From contig CM040447.1 of assembly GCA_022749755.1 (NCBI GenBank), positions 11,836,087 through 11,900,086 of the forward strand: a DNA stretch of 64,000 nucleotides, read 5' to 3'. Position numbers and translations under genes: made by a program. Positions within the stretch are counted from its first letter, which is position 1. Every line of letters begins with the position of its first letter. Below the pieces are notes generated by a model. The model saw nothing but the letters and a program-made list of their open reading frames with translations, did no database searches and was not told the origin of the DNA. Source of the DNA: Azadirachta indica (taxonomy: Eukaryota > Streptophyta > Magnoliopsida > Sapindales > Meliaceae). This document shows, in pieces, positions 51,950 to 63,159 of the stretch.

Positions 51950-52310
51950 TGATATAATTTCTTAAATACTAATTTTTGAAATATATTTTTTATTTATAAA
52001 ATTTTTAATAAAAATTTGTTAATCATATAATTGTTACAAATAATTTTTAAAAAAATTTGAATAATTAATTTAATAAACAAAGGCTTAATATTTTATTTTA
52101 AATAAATAATAAAATATTTTTTTTAAAAATAAAAATATTTTTAGATAATTTTATTTTTTTTTAAAAAAAAAAAAAAAAATTTATTATTAAAAATTCAAAT
52201 TTTGACGTTATTTTAATAGAAATTTTTTTTTTAATTTTTAAAATTTTTTTTTGAATATCAACAGACAACGCCAAAAATTTAAAAAAATTTTATCGTTAAA
52301 AGAAGTTTTT
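51950..52310 (+). mobile_element. MITE-like element, second copy of the 11.74-kb family
   Basis: Shares ordered blocks with 11740-12131, for example TTGTTTGATATAATTTCTTA at the start and GTTACAAATAATTTTTAAAA. It is highly AT-rich and non-coding. Confidence 0.45.
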
Positions 52311-52375
52311 TCACTAATGAAAAAAACCAGGATACTAATTACGTATATTTGTAGTAAAATTAAATCTATTTCAAA

Positions 52376-52600
52376 GTTGACCATTAGGCGTTGGCCTGAT
52401 GGTATGAACCCACGTCTGCTTCCTATTCTTATAAGCGTTGAGTTTAAAAACGACCAGCTGGTGTGGACTTCTCACACCAACTCAGGGCAATTTGAGTTTT
52501 GGAAAAATAATTGGGGGAGTAGATATGTTGGTCAAATATTCGCTTCGGGGCCCCAAAAAATTTGAGGCAGCTGTATGAACTGGACTATTATTAATCAAAG
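52376..52600 (+). repeat. SINE-like relic
   Basis: A GC-richer block in AT-rich DNA begins TTGACCATTAGGCGTTGGCC with a tRNA-like A-box (TGGCCTGATGGTATGAACC). About 40 bp later a region resembles a decayed B-box (GCGTTGAGTTTAAAAACGAC). Size and order fit a tRNA-derived SINE. Without other copies in the window this is tentative. Confidence 0.4.
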
Positions 52601-54092
52601 CTATATAATCAATGAATGCATGTGGCATGCAAATTATATATATCATTGTCAGTATCAGTTGATGCTGTGATTCTGCCGCACTTTGACTTGTAAATTAAAT
52701 TAGTGCCTCATTTTACACGAGAAATGTCTACAACACAAGATTTTTTACATGCGGTATACTTTAGTTTCATATTATGTGCTCTGTTCTTCTTCTTTTTCTG
52801 TGATAATCTTTTTAGTTAAAATATAATGTGTATTCAAACTATTTATATTTGTTTTCTCGATTTATTTAAATTCCTTTCTTTTTATTTAGTTAGAAGTTAG
52901 AACTCTTCTCTCTTTATCTCTCTATTTTAATTTTATTTACTACTAAAAAGATAACATCCCTGTTGCCTTTTTGACCTTCTGGGTATTGGCTTGCGAAAAT
53001 AGCAAAAGAAAAATAGAACTCCCTAAACAGAGATCATTTAGAAGATCATGTCGACCCCTAAAAAAATCGTCACGAAAATTTTATTTTAGTCATTAACCTT
53101 TTGAATAATTTCACGCTTGTGTTATAAAAATTTCTAATATTTTAAATATTTTTTTAAAAATTTTGTCCTTATTATTTTAGTCAATTTTACTTTAGTTTTT
53201 TTTTTTTCTATTTTCTTCAAAAAAGAACCTCAATTTCCGCCTCACTTACATTTTCAAGGAATTTAATATTTATTCTTTCTATTCTATTGAATAATACAGG
53301 TGTGAATATAATGGAAATAGTAGTTAGATCAAAATAAATAGTCAAACATAAGGAAGGAATTTTTTATCCTCTTATGTAAAATAATTACTTTACCCTGCAC
53401 GGAAGTGGTCTTGAAAATTCATTTCATTGCCCCCTTTACGTTAGATAGAATTAATAGAAGTGGCAAGTATTTAAAATATTAGAAATGTGTATGATACACG
53501 TGTTAAATTAGTGAACAAATTGACATCTTGTTGAAAAAGGGTGTGACTAAAATAAAATTTTCCATTATTTTATCTCTGCAATTAATAATTAATTCCAGAT
53601 AAAATCATGCATTTATATGTTTGTTTTTCTTTGTTTGTTCAAGCAATAATTTTATTTATTTATTTATTTATTTATCCTTTTGATGTTATTCCAAAACTGG
53701 CGGCATAAGTACCCAACCGGAAATATGTGATTTTTTTAAAACTATTCATCGATCCCACAAGGCATAATACAAAAACAGAGGAAGAATAACCGAGGAATTA
53801 AGATAGCGTTTAAGTAGAAATAACAAATAATAAAGCTAATTTAAGACAATTAATTGGAAGTTATTATAGTATATTTGGCCGGCCTATATGCACAGCGTTC
53901 CAAAGTATACGACGTCCAAGGTTGAACAAAGACTTTCCTCTTCTAAACAACTGTATAGTATTGTCCTAAAAAATTAAAAAACAGAGAGATAAAGGCTGCT
54001 GCTATTATCGACAGTACTTGAATAAATGAAAAAAGAAAGAAAGAATATTAGAGTAACTGAAAGAACGAGTGGCCTGGGTTATGGAGGGAACT
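52601..54092. other. Intergenic DNA downstream of the intact peptide gene
   Basis: Contains a TTTA microsatellite (about 53651-53674) and, at its right end, the presumed 3' UTR of the minus-strand peptide gene. No other gene is seen. Confidence 0.4.
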
Positions 54093-54632
54093 TTAATGCC
54101 CTCCACCAGGGCTTGGACCCGACTGCTTAACGCCCTCAATAGAATAATTATCAGTGAACTTGTGTCCTACACCAGGGCTGGGACCTGACGGCTTAATGGA
54201 TCCTAGAGATTGATTGTTGGCGACCTTGTGGCCTACACCAGCACTCGGACCCGACAGCTGCTTCCTGTCTCCTAGAGTATTACGACCATTGGTGAACTTG
54301 TTTCCTTCCCCGGGGCTCGGGCCCGACTGCTTCATGCCTCCTAGAGTGCTTCCATCAGTAAACTTATGTCCTTCACCGGGACTCGGACCCGACTGCTTCA
54401 TGCCTCCTAGAGTGCTTCCATCAGTAAACTTGTGTCCTCCACCGGGACTCGGACCAGACTGCTTCATTGCTCCGAGATATAAACCATCAAAGAAACCCTC
54501 AAGTACTCCTTTGCTCAAAGAGTTCTTCGCCATCATGATATTGAAGGGACGGGCTTCAGTGTACGAGAAAATGTTAAAGATTATCAGTAGAATAAGCAAA
54601 AGTAAGCTGGGAGATTTGATTATAGTTGCCAT
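54093..54632 (-). CDS. Intact multi-motif SGPS secreted-peptide precursor (PIP/PIP-like, CEP-related)
   Basis: An uninterrupted 179-residue frame from ATG 54632 to TAA 54093. Residues 1-27 form a signal peptide: charged start, then LLLLILLIIFNIF, with likely cleavage after YTEA before RPF. There are six repeats of SGPS-x-G-x-G-H: 59-67, 81-89, 103-111 (ending Asn instead of His), 127-135, 149-157 and 171-179. Spacing is 22 residues except one of 24. Linkers look like KFTDGSTLGGMKQ. The last motif ends exactly at the C-terminus with His. SGPSxxGxGH is the hallmark of PAMP-induced peptides and PIP-like peptides, which are processed, secreted and sensed by LRR receptor kinases such as RLK7 in defence and growth. 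Most known precursors hold one or two motifs, so six is unusual. A TATATATA box lies about 95 bp upstream. Function of this member is inferred. Confidence 0.88.
   Translation of the reverse strand: MATIIKSPSLLLLILLIIFNIFSYTEARPFNIMMAKNSLSKGVLEGFFDGLYLGAMKQSGPSPGGGHKFTDGSTLGGMKQSGPSPGEGHKFTDGSTLGGMKQSGPSPGEGNKFTNGRNTLGDRKQLSGPSAGVGHKVANNQSLGSIKPSGPSPGVGHKFTDNYSIEGVKQSGPSPGGGH
54332..54463. repeat. Two near-identical 66-bp units in the intact peptide gene
   Basis: Plus-strand unit CTCCTAGAGTGCTTCCATCA...CTTCATGC occurs at about 54332-54397 and again at 54398-54463 with only a few differences. It encodes repeat units 2 and 3 of the precursor. The near-identity points to a recent unit duplication or gene conversion. 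Confidence 0.75.
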
Positions 54633-54725
54633 AATATTTTATGCCAAAAAAAAAAAAGGGGTAAAATGCTGAAGCAGTTTATGCGATAGGGTGATATGAT
54701 AGGCAAGGGGGAGAATCTGGTGTGG

Positions 54726-54733
54726 TATATATA
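54726..54733 (-). promoter_or_regulatory. TATA box of the intact peptide gene
   Basis: TATATATA on the minus strand (within CCTATATATACCACACC), about 95 bp upstream of the ATG at 54632, a normal spacing for a plant core promoter. Confidence 0.6.
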
Positions 54734-54739
54734 GGATGC

Positions 54740-56389
54740 AGGCGAGTGAAGCTCTTGACTAGTGACATACCTTACAGATCTTATTTTTGACTAGGCAATA
54801 ACACCATTCAAACAAAACGTGAGAACTTTTGAATCTCCCATGTATTCAAACGAAACGTGAAAGAAAGGCTCCCTTCCGAGGAACCAACGAGGGAGGTTCT
54901 TGGGTTTAAAAAAAAAAATGGAAAGAAATTGAATAAAACTGTAGAATTGGGAGTCTAAATTGGAGGGTGAAGAAAATAATGTTAATTGAAAAGAGAAACA
55001 ATTAAGCAGTTGTAGTAAGAAATTATATTAGGTATCATTTCATTGGTAGCAGCCATACAAGTCATATTTTAATGTTTGATTTCTTAGCAGTTTGCAAAGA
55101 CCAATTAATGTTTGAATTATTGAATATTATTATTTCCAGTGGCTTCGGGACCATGAGATTGTGCAGTTTCTTTGGGTAAAATTTTTCTGGTCAATTGTCA
55201 ATCTTCTACTGGTCTAAAATAACAATACGTGCCAGCCCGAATTTCGGAGCCCTTTCATTTTCTTCTAATAACATATAGGTAAATATTTTTTTTTCAATTG
55301 ATAGATATGGTGATTAGTTGATTTGGTAGTGTATTAATTATTAAATTGTTTTTTGAATTTTCTTTATGTTAAAAAACAAACATAATTGGAAATCAAAATT
55401 GCATTTTTTTCCCCAGTCTGAGTGCATGCATCTAAGCTCAATAGCATGTTTTTGAAAACGACTGATACTTAATATTTTAGTTTTAGACGAAGAATTTTTC
55501 GTACCTTTTAAATTAATATTATATCTTTAAAAATTAGTGTACAACATTAAAACATTTAAATAGTTTCAAGTTTAATATTGATTTTCAAAATTTATGCTTT
55601 TGACTGTCAAATTAATCTCTAATACCGTATCTAAAAGTTTTCATTATTTTAATCTAAAAAAAAGTGAAATTTAACTTTTAATATACATTATATATATATA
55701 TATATATATATAATGTACAAATAGATGGATAGGATCTGAGCTTGATAATTACATGGTTAAGAAGATGTTTCTGAGATCAAAATTCAAAAGGTAACAACTG
55801 CTCCATCCAAGCTGACTCCATGAGTATGCGGTCAATAATTTATAAAAAATTAAAAATAATTTTAAAATATATAGATTTTATATATATATAAAAGATGACC
55901 TTATTTGAAACCTATTAAAATTTGCTTTCTCCACCTTCCATAATACCGAAAATAACCCTGAGTCTAATTTCATATCTTTAAATAATATTATCTTCTTTAA
56001 ACACCCACCAAAATCATTCATTTACTCCCTCCATTTTTTGCTTATATAAGGGAATTGAACTTCCATCGATTGGGCAATCTTGCAAAGCATGGCTAGATGT
56101 AACTGAATAAATTTAAAGAAATTAATTGTTCTAGTCAAACGGGGATTGCTATACTGCTCAAACGTTTTTTTTTGCTCCTACTTCCAGTCTTTGTGCAGAC
56201 TTTTTCTCCATCAGATTCATCAACAAATCAGTTTCCTTTGATCTGACGTATAATTCATCATTTATTACTATTGTCTCTCACATTAAATTAGTTAAGTTCA
56301 TTCCTATACAAACATATTATGCAATTTAACTCAGTTCAGAATTTCTAATAAAAAGTTAAGTTTCTTTTTATACCAAATGTTCTTGTTTG
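54740..56389. other. AT-rich intergenic DNA
   Basis: Holds the upstream region of the peptide gene and a TA microsatellite (about 55689-55712). No gene is recognised. Confidence 0.4.
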
Positions 56390-56815
56390 GTTTGATTTTT
56401 TTTTTTTAATTAAAAAGATTTTTTTAATGATAAATTTTTTTTTAAAATTTTTTGATGTTATTTAATTGGTACTCGAAAAAAATTTTAAAAATTAAAAAAT
56501 TATTTTTCTTTCATTTAAAAAAGTTCAAAATTTGAATTTTTGACAATAGAGTTTTTCCAATATTTTTAAAAGACGGAATTGTTTAAAATATCTTTACTTT
56601 CATTGAAAAATTTTACGTTATTTTTTTAAAATAGTACATTAAAAATTTGTCTATTAAAGTAAGTACTTAAATTTTTTACAAAATTATTTATAACAATTAA
56701 ATGATTAATAATTTTTTTTTTTAAAAAACTTTATTTATAAAATTTTCATAGATAAAGGTTTATTTTAAAAAGGTTTATTTGTAAAGGTGTGCCAAACAAA
56801 CTCTAAATCTGGTGG
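56390..56815 (-). mobile_element. MITE-like element, third (inverted) copy of the 11.74-kb family
   Basis: Read on the minus strand it shares blocks with 11740-12131 and 51950-52310, including the GTTATAAATAATTTTGT-type segment and a GTTTGGCACACC terminal block near 56795-56810. Non-coding. Confidence 0.45.
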
Positions 56816-57759
56816 AAATAATATTTTTTATTGTTTATATTATAAACCAAACTTTTAATAATTACTTTGTCCGAAGAATCTTCTGAATTTGTTAACTTTG
56901 AAAAACTACTATTTATTATCTTAATATGATAAAAATTTATTTGTGTTTTTTATTGATATAAATTCTTGAAGAGACAAATAGAAAATTAGGAGATTGATTA
57001 TTTTATTACTCAAATAAACGAATTCTTATTCTCTTTTAACTTTTTATTGACGTTTATTTGGAAAAAAAAAACTTCGGGAACTACTTTTTGATAGATAATT
57101 AACTTGTCTTGAGCTAATTATTCATGTTCTTATAACAATAACAGGACATACAATTTCAGACATTAAATTTGTTAAAACAACATTTCTTAATAAAATAGAA
57201 GTTTAGTTTCCTTCATATTTTATATTTAAAAAGAAGGTAAGAGAGTATTGATAAAATCAATAATAAAGAACTCCACGTTTTCAATCTTTTGGCCATAATC
57301 AATTTCTATACATATCGATAATTTTTTATTCGATTCGATTTATAAATTGAATCAAACTGAAAACCAAAATAAAAGAAATTAAAATTGAAAAGTTACCGAA
57401 AATAAAGAAATTTGAAAATAAAAACTCATAATATTGTATATTACTATGATTTATATTCATATAAGAATAAACGATAAAATTTATTATTTATTTTTAAAAT
57501 AAAAATTAAAGATTGTACATTTCAGATTAAGTTTAAATAATTCAAATTAAAATGTGAATTGAAATCTAATCAAACTAAACAAAACAAATATGATTCGAGT
57601 CAATTCAGTTTAATGTCTAAAAGATTTCAATATGAAGTAAAACTAATTCATTTCGGTTTGTTCAGTTTCCTGAAAAAATTTAATTGAACACAAGCTTGCA
57701 AGCCACTCTTAGTTTTAATTATTTACTAACTTTTTTTTTGTGTGTAGGATTTTAATTAT

Positions 57760-59745
57760 ATATAAGCAGTAGTGCGAAATAGTTCTGTTAAAATGTATAC
57801 AATGTTATTTTACATTACATCCCCATCAACAGATTGTATACAGGGGGTATTGAGATATTCACTATTTTAAAATTTTTTCACATTATTCCATCACTATTTG
57901 ATAAATATCACACTATTTAGAATAAGAATTTGAAATATATAATATTACCCTTCTTTATAGTAACAATTACTCAAAATCAACATAATCAAGATAAACTGAA
58001 CTCATTTTTTATTCAATTTGAGTTTTTTAAAGACCGAAATGAACGGCATCTAAACCTGCACACCATAATTTTAATAATTTATTAATTCTATTGTATAATA
58101 GTGTAAAATTAGCTTTATTGAGACCTATATAATCATATATTTTGTATCATATAATTGTTAACAGATGATCGTAAAATTCATTCAGTAATTGCTAAAATAT
58201 TACCAATTTCAATTATTTATCAAACTACATCATCACTCTTTTGATATTATTTTGGGATAAAAACTTTGAATAAGAATTTGAGACATATAGTATTATTATA
58301 ATAACAATTATACAAAATTAATTAACAGAACCGAAATAAATGTTCGATTCGATTTTTCTAAAAGTCAATTCGAACTTGAATTTATCCTTTCTTAATTTTA
58401 GTAATTGTTACTTTTATTGCCTGGTTTTAACTAACACGCAGGTAAAAAGAGTTTTGTTGAGGTCTATACAATGTTATTTTTTATATATTATCGTCAGCAA
58501 ATGATGTGACGTTTATTAACTGGATGTTGAGACATTGCAAATTAACTATATTTTAAATTTCTTCTATATATTTCTCATGCATGATTAATCAGTCATTATT
58601 ATTATTACTTACATTATACTAACATATTGTGTAATTTATTCATTCTAAATTCTAATAAAGAAACCAAATTCCTTTACAAGTACCTTTCTTTCGAATTTCT
58701 CGATATCAAACGCATTAAATCTGATAGAAATAAAATCTGTTACTGTTTATACAATTTAATAAAGGATTTTAGACAAAAAAAAAATTTACTAAAATAATAA
58801 ATGTTATAATTTTATATAATTTACTTATGTAATCACTATAACAATTACACAATGCCGGACCCAGCCCCTGCGGGCCCTAAAAGAATTTTGAAATTTATGA
58901 GTATAAATTGTTAAGGAAAATTGAGGTATACCTCCATAGAGTCTGAGAGTTAACAAATATCTCTCACAAGTTTAAAAAAATAGACATATATCCCTTCATA
59001 TTCACACTTCTCTCTTGAATTATTAGGTTATCATCATATTTATTCTTAAAATTTAGTAAAATAATAAAATAAGAATTTTAATAAAATAATAAAGTAAGAT
59101 ATAATTCTTTCAATTATAACAATTTAGTCTTTATTGTTCACAAAATATTAAAGACTACAATATTAAAATTAATTATTTAAATTTATTCCAAATAAAATTT
59201 TTAAAAAAATACTATAAAAAAAATTCTCACATGAGTTAACTAAACTCATATGCTAAATATTCTTAATAATAATTTAATATTTAATTATAAAAAAAATTTA
59301 AATGAAATTTTTTAGCATTTTATTTTTATGTATAATAATTTATTAAAAATTATATTACATTCATTATATTTTTTTAAGAAAAATTATGAAACTCATAATT
59401 CATATATATAAATAAAAAAAATAAAAATAGATACATGCTTTTAAATTTTAATTATATATACAATAGTGTAAAATAGCTCTGTTGATATCTATACAATGTC
59501 AATTTACATCGTCAATAGATGATATAATATTAATTAAGTGGTTGTGGAGATATTGTCAATTTTCAAAATCATATATTACGTCACTCATTTGTTAAATTAT
59601 TACCTCAATTAGAATAAAAATAAAAATTTGAGACCTGTAGATTATTACCTTTTTTTATGGGCACAACTATGCAAAATTAATAGATATTCTAGTAATATAA
59701 GATTTCTAAGTCAGTTCGTATTTGAAATTCTCAAATGAATTTAAT
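57760..59745. repeat. Four diverged direct repeats of a roughly 300-bp unit
   Basis: Units start near 57762, 58093, 58438 and 59455. Each has an AGTGxxAAATAG[CT]TxTGTTxA...TATACAATGT opening, a TCAxCAxATGAT segment and GAATTTGAxACxTATA. The first two are adjacent, the third is partial, and the fourth is separated by a fold-back-like arm (59030-59300). Non-coding; origin unknown. Confidence 0.55.
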
Positions 59746-60524
59746 GACCTATTTTAATTTATGATATATAGAGTTAATGGAATGAGCTATCTTGTTAGAA
59801 AAAATTTGAAGAATTTTTTTACAAAGCCAACTAACATGACAATTGTAAATTTAGTTAAATATTGAATAAATTTAATTTTATGGGTTGCATGTTACTATAA
59901 ATGAGTATCAAGCTCTTGCCATAAAAAGGATAACATTTGATTTTATTCCATATTCATTAAAATTGAAGATCTACAGTGTCAGATCCTACATTATACTCTA
60001 TAAAAGGTTTTGCTTCTTAGTTGTAATATTGACATAAATGGTCATTCCATACAAGAGAAATATATCCAAGTAATATGAGGTTAATATGGATTTGCTCAAT
60101 CAGTGTCAGTGAACTTGGTTAAGAACATATTTGTTTCTGATGACGTTTACTTTATTGTGAAAGTAAAATAAAAAAAAATTATTCAATAATACTAAATTTT
60201 AATAAGACCTATCTACTTTAACATCTAGAATTTTTATTTTTTTCTTTTTTTTAAATATTATAAATTATATTTTTTAATTGAGGTGGTTAATACTTTTATC
60301 CTTCAAATAGAAAAAAAGAGATTCAATTCTTCTTAAGTATAAAGTAAGTAGAAACTATTTTCTATTTAAAAAATGTTACGAATTTAAAATATAGATCTGA
60401 TTAAGATTTTGATAAGTTTTCAAATATCGATAGATTATTCATGTAATTTAGTGGAGCTTCCATTTTTGCAAACAACTATAGTTTTAAAGCAATACCAAAA
60501 TTCCAAACATGACCTAAACGATAA

Positions 60525-60535
60525 TATATATATAA
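60525..60535 (+). promoter_or_regulatory. TATA box of the UGT gene
   Basis: TATATATATAA lies about 105 bp upstream of the ATG at 60642, a suitable core-promoter distance in otherwise AT-rich DNA. Confidence 0.55.
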
Positions 60536-60641
60536 GGTGTATCATCGTTACAGTGACGACAACTTGTGATTTTGTACTGACTAGAAAAACCCTTCTCATA
60601 ATCTTCTGAGTTCTCACTAGTTGCCTTGATTCCTATCAGTG

Positions 60642-62033
60642 ATGGGGAGTGAAGAACAAGTGCGTGTTTTAATGGTTACATTCTCGTACCAAGGCCACTT
60701 GAACCCCATCCTGAGGCTCGCGAAACTCCTGGTATCAAAGGGCCTTCATGTCACCATCGCCACCACTGAAGTTTCGCGCAAGCACATGCTCAAGCCCAAA
60801 ACTTCCATCACCCAAGATACCACCAGAGTTCACTTTGAATTCTTCTCTGATGGCCTCATCGATGATTTTGATCGCCAAAAGTATGTTTCCTCCTTGCTTG
60901 AATCCTTAGAAACAGCAGGGTCCAAGAATCTCTCAAATCTAATCACCAATCTCACAACTGAGGACAAAAAATTTTCTTGCCTCATTACCAATCCCTTTAT
61001 GCCATGGGTAATGGATGTTGCCGCAGAACATAACATCCCTTGTGCAGTGCTTTGGATCCAAGCCTGCGCCGTCTACTCCATTTACTATCGTTACTTTAAC
61101 CAACCTCAGCTATTTCCATCTCTAGAGAACCCTAACGAGGCCGTAGAATTGCCTACTTTGCCAGTATTACTAGTCAAAGAACTTCCTTCCTTTATCCTTC
61201 CTTCTAATCCTATTCATTTCAACAAATTGATGATAAAATTCGTTCAGAATTTGGGAAAGGTAAAATGGATACTGGGAAATTCTTTCAACGAGCTAGAGGA
61301 GGATATTGTCGCGTCCATGGCTTCACTTAAGCCAATTATTCCCATTGGTCCATTGGTGTCGCCATTTGTGTTAGGAAAAGAAGAAACTGTTACTGCTGCT
61401 AGTTTGGATAGGTGGAGGGCTGAAGATTCTTGCATAGAATGGCTTGACGAGAGGCCACCTTTATCGGTCATTTACATATCATTTGGCAGCATAATGGAAT
61501 TATCGCAGAATCAAATGGACAGCATAGCTGCAGCACTCAAGAATACCAACAGACCATTTCTTTGGGTTATTAGGCTCCAAGAGAAGAAGTCTGCTGAATT
61601 ACCATCCGGGTTTTTGGAAGCGACAAAAGACAGAGGTCTAGTCGTAAAATGGTGTTCTCAAGAGAAAGTACTTATGCACCCAGCTGTTGCTTGCTTTCTT
61701 ACTCATTGTGGATGGAACTCGACACTAGAAACTGTTGTAGCCGGCGTACCAGCCATTGCTTATCCGGAGTGGACAGATCAGTCAGTCGATGCCAAGCTTT
61801 TGGTTGATGTTTTCAAGGTTGGCGTGAGGATGAGAAACGAGCAAGATGGAACTCTCACCGCAGAAGAAGTACAAAGGTGCATTGTGGAAGTAACAGAAGA
61901 GCCCAAGGCAACAGAATTGAAGAAGAGGGCTATGGCGTTGAAGGATGCAGCAAGGAAAGCCGCAGAGAATGGTGGTTCTTCAGATCAGAATGTCAATCGT
62001 TTTATCAATGAAATTCTTGGAACGTGTCTTTAG
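60642..62033 (+). CDS. UGT84B: UDP-glycosyltransferase, family 1, UGT84B-like, intronless
   Basis: Transfers glucose from UDP-glucose to small acceptors in the cytosol; UGT84B members make glucose esters of indole-3-acetic acid and related carboxylic acids. The frame encodes 463 residues, normal for the family. The start is the ATG at 60642 (MGSEEQVRVLMVTFSYQGHL); the frame is also open one codon upstream, but that codon is GTG. The catalytic His is His19 in YQGHLNP, with the likely partner Asp at 125. The 44-residue PSPG box spans 337-380, from WCSQEKVLMHPAVACF through HCGWNSTLETVVAGVP to WTDQ. The closing Gln380 favours UDP-glucose. Segments such as AVLWIQACAVYSIYYRYF and PIIPIGPLVSPF closely resemble Arabidopsis UGT84B1. 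No break is seen. The acceptor cannot be read from sequence. Confidence 0.93.
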   Translation: MGSEEQVRVLMVTFSYQGHLNPILRLAKLLVSKGLHVTIATTEVSRKHMLKPKTSITQDTTRVHFEFFSDGLIDDFDRQKYVSSLLESLETAGSKNLSNLITNLTTEDKKFSCLITNPFMPWVMDVAAEHNIPCAVLWIQACAVYSIYYRYFNQPQLFPSLENPNEAVELPTLPVLLVKELPSFILPSNPIHFNKLMIKFVQNLGKVKWILGNSFNELEEDIVASMASLKPIIPIGPLVSPFVLGKEETVTAASLDRWRAEDSCIEWLDERPPLSVIYISFGSIMELSQNQMDSIAAALKNTNRPFLWVIRLQEKKSAELPSGFLEATKDRGLVVKWCSQEKVLMHPAVACFLTHCGWNSTLETVVAGVPAIAYPEWTDQSVDAKLLVDVFKVGVRMRNEQDGTLTAEEVQRCIVEVTEEPKATELKKRAMALKDAARKAAENGGSSDQNVNRFINEILGTCL

Positions 62034-63087
62034 GCTTTGTAGTGTTCAGAAAGAAAACATCACCGAAGTCATTTACTTGGTAGTGTCCGCAGCAGGTATG
62101 AAATTCAAGGAAGCAAAGAAAATACAGAAGAGGATTAATGAAGATACTTCTTCTTGTTAGAATATTAATTTTGTTAAGCAGTAAAATCATTGGCAGATTT
62201 CGCTATAATATTTTAAGAAATATCGTCAAATAATTGAAGATATTATTATACTTGCAGTCTTACTTGTACTAAATATCGTGAAATAATTGTTAGTTAAATG
62301 TATTATTTAATTAATTAATTTATAATTAAGCTTGGTTCATCCCATCAGATTTTTTTGGGAGTAAAATTCAAATTTAATTATAAACGGTGATTGTTAGATA
62401 AAAATTATTAAATTATAGTTTTTCATCATACACTACCATTAAACAGAAACTTGATTTTCAAGTACTCAAAAAACTTGAACCAAGAGCATAATACATGGCA
62501 TTTATTTTAAAACAATTTAAAATAAATAATGTTGCATGTCTAAAATTTTACTTTGAGAAAACAAATCAATAAAAAATTTATATGTTAAATGCTAAGATTA
62601 TATATGCATTGATTTATTTAATAGTGTTGAAGCAAATTATTTTTCCCTCCCCAACAAATAGTTTTTCATATATGTGTTTACAAATACGTATATGAAGTAT
62701 GAAATTATCAGCTCCATTTTATTTTTCAATTCTCTTCAATTGTGAAGAGTAAAGAGATGTATAGGACGCGTAGAAAGAGAAATTACTAGTATTTATTCCT
62801 TTTCTGTTCCTATTTAAATATCTATTTACTTCAAAAAATTTAAAAACATCTCTCTCCTTCATTTCTATCAATATTAGTATTCAATTTATAAAATTATTGA
62901 ATTTAATTTATGAAATGATTTTACCTTTTGATTATGATTTGTTTAAAGAATAATTTAAACTTTTATTTTAAAAAATATTAAATCCTTACTGTTAGAAAGC
63001 AATGCAAAATATCGTCTTTGCAGGGCAAATAAAACAGTCTGCTTGCTATTACAATATCTATATAATAAATAAAATTTTAATATTAAA
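62034..63087. other. UGT 3' flank and intergenic DNA
   Basis: Probably includes the UGT 3' UTR in the first few hundred bases. The rest is AT-rich with no recognised gene. Confidence 0.4.
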
Positions 63088-63159
63088 GTCGTTGTAGTAT
63101 AGTGGTAAGTATTCCCGCCTGTCACGCGGGCGACCCGGGTTCGATCCCCGGCAACGGCG
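63088..63159 (+). tRNA. tRNA-Asp(GUC): tRNA-Asp (anticodon GUC)
   Basis: 72 nt starting GTCGTTGTAGTATAGTGG. The acceptor stem GTCGTTG pairs with CAACGGC. The anticodon loop CTGTCAC carries GUC, flanked by the CCCGC/GCGGG stem. The T arm is CCGGGTTCGATCCCCGG. Discriminator base is G; CCA is not encoded. It matches the usual plant nuclear tRNA-Asp almost exactly. A T-run beginning about 63170 can end polymerase III transcription. Confidence 0.96.

Noticed and set aside
52251..52565. 104-codon plus-strand open frame
   Set aside because: It runs through a MITE and a SINE-like relic and matches no protein family.
60639..60641. GTG one codon upstream as the UGT start
   Set aside because: Plant nuclear genes start at ATG; the ATG at 60642 gives the normal family N-terminus.
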